A stretch of DNA of 5,961 bases from positions 1-5,961 of the forward strand of contig JACCYK010000243.1 in assembly GCA_013696525.1 (NCBI GenBank). The letters are read 5' to 3'. The DNA comes from Chloroflexia bacterium (GTDB lineage: Bacteria; Chloroflexota; Chloroflexia; Thermomicrobiales; UBA6265). Positions 4,628-5,961 of the stretch are shown piece by piece. A program made the translations under genes and the position numbers. Numbering within the stretch: position 1 is the stretch's first letter; each line of letters opens with the position of its first letter. The notes under the pieces were generated by a model. That model had not been told where the DNA came from, did not search any database, and was given only the letters and a program-made list of their open reading frames with translations.

Positions 4628-5404
4628 TTGACTGACATCCGTGTCGGGATCCAGATTCAACAGCAGCACGCGACCTACCCGCAGATTCGGCGGGCGTGGC
4701 GGGCCGTGGACGATAGCGGCGCTGACACCCTCTTCAACTGGGATCACTTCTTCCCGCTCAAGGGCGATCCGGATGGGAGCCATCTCGACAATTGGACCGC
4801 CCTCGGGGCAATGGCGGAGGTCACGAAGCGGGTTGAGATCGGGTGCCTCGTGGCCGCGAATAGCTATCGCAACCCCAACTTGGTCGCCGACATGGCCCGG
4901 ACGCTCGATCACCTGTCCGACGGCCGCTTCATCCTTGGCATCGGCAGCGGTTGGAATCAACGCGATTACGAAGAATACGGCTACGAATTCGGCACCGCGG
5001 CCTCCCGGCTCCGGGATCTCGATCGCGACATGCCCGTGATCGTCGATCGTCTCGCGAGGTTGAATCCGGGCCCGGTCCGGGGATCACTGCCGATCCTCAT
5101 CGGCGGCGGTGGGGAGAAGGTGACCCTGCGCATTGTGGCGCGGTACGCCACCATCTGGAACGGCCAAGGGGAGCCGGCGGAGCTTGGGCGCAAGAATCGG
5201 ATCCTCGATGAGTGGTGTGCCAAGGTCGGCCGAGATCCGAAGGACATTGAGCGGTCGGCGCAAATCTTCGGTTTGCAGCTCGATCAGCTCGACGAGTACC
5301 TGGCCGCGGGAATTACACATCTCATCTGCGAAGCGGCCGGGCCAGACTACGATCTCGCCCCACTCCGGAAGCTCATCGCGTGGCGCGACGGGCACGCGAC
5401 CTGA
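4628..5404 (+). CDS. LLM-class F420-dependent oxidoreductase (luciferase-like monooxygenase fold), compact
   Basis: This 258-residue, cytosolic TIM-barrel flavin or F420 enzyme belongs to the bacterial luciferase-like superfamily, closest by memory to the 'probable F420-dependent oxidoreductase' subfamily (TIGR03560). Diagnostic stretches in order: [14 protein letters not shown] (6-19); [13 protein letters not shown] (32-44) with GDPDG; the [20 protein letters not shown] cofactor-side strand (64-83); [16 protein letters not shown] (94-109); [14 protein letters not shown] (115-128); [24 protein letters not shown] (155-178); and a C-terminal AAGITHLI. The substrate is unknown. Compared with usual members of about 280-320 residues, the segment after the residue 128-142 helix that normally carries the substrate-side loop (FxGxxYxL) is missing: the helix runs straight into [13 protein letters not shown]. 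The C-terminal region is also short. It is the last gene of the plus-strand run and converges, 21 bases away, with the membrane protein gene. Confidence 0.93.
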   Translation: MTDIRVGIQIQQQHATYPQIRRAWRAVDDSGADTLFNWDHFFPLKGDPDGSHLDNWTALGAMAEVTKRVEIGCLVAANSYRNPNLVADMARTLDHLSDGRFILGIGSGWNQRDYEEYGYEFGTAASRLRDLDRDMPVIVDRLARLNPGPVRGSLPILIGGGGEKVTLRIVARYATIWNGQGEPAELGRKNRILDEWCAKVGRDPKDIERSAQIFGLQLDQLDEYLAAGITHLICEAAGPDYDLAPLRKLIAWRDGHAT

Positions 5405-5425
5405 TCAGCCTGGAACCAACGCGAC

Positions 5426-5911
5426 TCACCAGTGCCGGCCCCGAAGCTTCTCGTCGAGGACGCCAAGCACGGCGCCGTAGACCAGATGCCGGGGGATCGA
5501 CTGCATGAACGCCGGCCAATTCCAGTAGCGATCGAGCGACCCGTCTCGGATCGCCGGGTGCTTGTCTTCAAGCGCCATGAGCGGATACAGGAGCGAATTC
5601 TCCGCCATCGTGAACAGCATCCCACGCGCCCATGGGGGCCCGGGTAACTTGGCTTGGACTTTGCCGTAGACCAGCGCCAGGACGACGGAATTGGCGAGAT
5701 GGAGGCCGAGTCCGAGGCGCCTCGCCGCCTGATTGTCGCCGGTGGCGAAACGGCCCAGGGCGACCAGATCATCTACCTTTCGCCCCGTCAGCCGGATGTC
5801 CACCGCCTGAACCGCGACATAGGCGACGCCGGCGACGAGGCCGGAGACGGCTGCCACGGCAAGCGGTGCCCGGTCTTGGCTGATCAGTGGATCGCGAGCC
5901 ACCAGGCTCAC
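5426..5911 (-). CDS. Small integral membrane protein of unknown function (about 161 aa)
   Basis: I do not recognise the family. Hydrophobic segments at about 16-37 (PLAVAAVSGLVAGVAYVAV), 66-85 (LGLGLHLANSVVLALVYGKV), 94-114 (RGMLFTMAENSLLYPLMAL, with a buried Glu104) and 138-153 (SIPRHLVYGAVLGVL) predict three or four inner-membrane helices. A polar loop between the first two (38-64) holds RLTGRKVDDLVALGRF, and a polar loop at 115-137 holds EDKHPAIRDGSLDRYWNWP. His71, Asn74, Glu104, Asn105 and His142 in or near membrane segments are possible functional residues. GTG 5911 is the first start codon in the window, but no clear ribosome binding site precedes it. A second GTG at 5900-5902 follows GGTGAG. 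The frame stays open to the right edge, so the true start may lie outside. The stop is 21 bases from the convergent oxidoreductase stop, leaving no room for a terminator. Confidence 0.8.
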   Translation of the reverse strand: MSLVARDPLISQDRAPLAVAAVSGLVAGVAYVAVQAVDIRLTGRKVDDLVALGRFATGDNQAARRLGLGLHLANSVVLALVYGKVQAKLPGPPWARGMLFTMAENSLLYPLMALEDKHPAIRDGSLDRYWNWPAFMQSIPRHLVYGAVLGVLDEKLRGRHW

Positions 5912-5961
5912 CGTTCGTCGCGCCGGTAGGCGGGAATGGGCTGCCGCTTGTGGTCCGAGCC

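Noticed and set aside
1..5961. CRISPR arrays, tRNA or rRNA genes, transposase genes or insertion sequence ends
   Set aside because: I found no regularly spaced repeats, no tRNA-like cloverleaf, no rRNA-like stretches and no transposase motifs in reading both strands.

Overview
The window is a GC-rich bacterial chromosomal segment, roughly 60-65% GC by eye, with GTG and TTG starts as common as ATG and strong GGAGG-type ribosome binding sites. An F420/FMN luciferase-like oxidoreductase, a MucR-type zinc-finger regulator, a reduced phosphotriesterase homologue and an ABC-F ATPase would suit a Chloroflexota (Thermomicrobia-like) organism, or less likely an actinobacterium. This taxonomic guess is inference; there is no rRNA or other marker. 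I see no mobile element, CRISPR array, tRNA or rRNA.

Layout. Bases 1-674 run on the minus strand: the first 45 codons of an ABC-F ATPase at the left edge, preceded by a leader that may carry a tiny upstream ORF, and upstream of that an 88-residue, extremely acidic protein of unknown function. Bases 675-1146 form a 472-base gap between divergent genes. Its right half holds a run of stem-loops just before the ribosome binding site of a plus-strand gene (1147-2100), which encodes a mosaic DNA-binding protein: MucR/Ros-like zinc finger, Arg-rich middle, CxxC...CxxxC finger and C-terminal XRE helix-turn-helix. This gene converges on a minus-strand inositol-monophosphatase-family phosphatase (2183-3112). 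Across a 122-base divergent promoter region lies a plus-strand run of three genes: a phosphotriesterase-like protein that appears to have lost its metal ligands (3235-4128), an 87-residue orphan (4221-4484) and a compact LLM-class oxidoreductase (4628-5404). The last gene converges on a minus-strand four-helix membrane protein (5426-5911), whose reading frame stays open to the right edge.

How the genes fit together. The three plus-strand genes at 3235-5404 could be co-transcribed, but their 92- and 143-base gaps leave room for separate promoters and no shared pathway is obvious. The phosphatase and the phosphotriesterase-like gene share a divergent control region. The most unusual items are the ligand-less phosphotriesterase homologue, the three-module regulator with its structured leader, and the acidic 88-residue protein next to the ABC-F gene. 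I do not see a complete new defence or biosynthetic system here.
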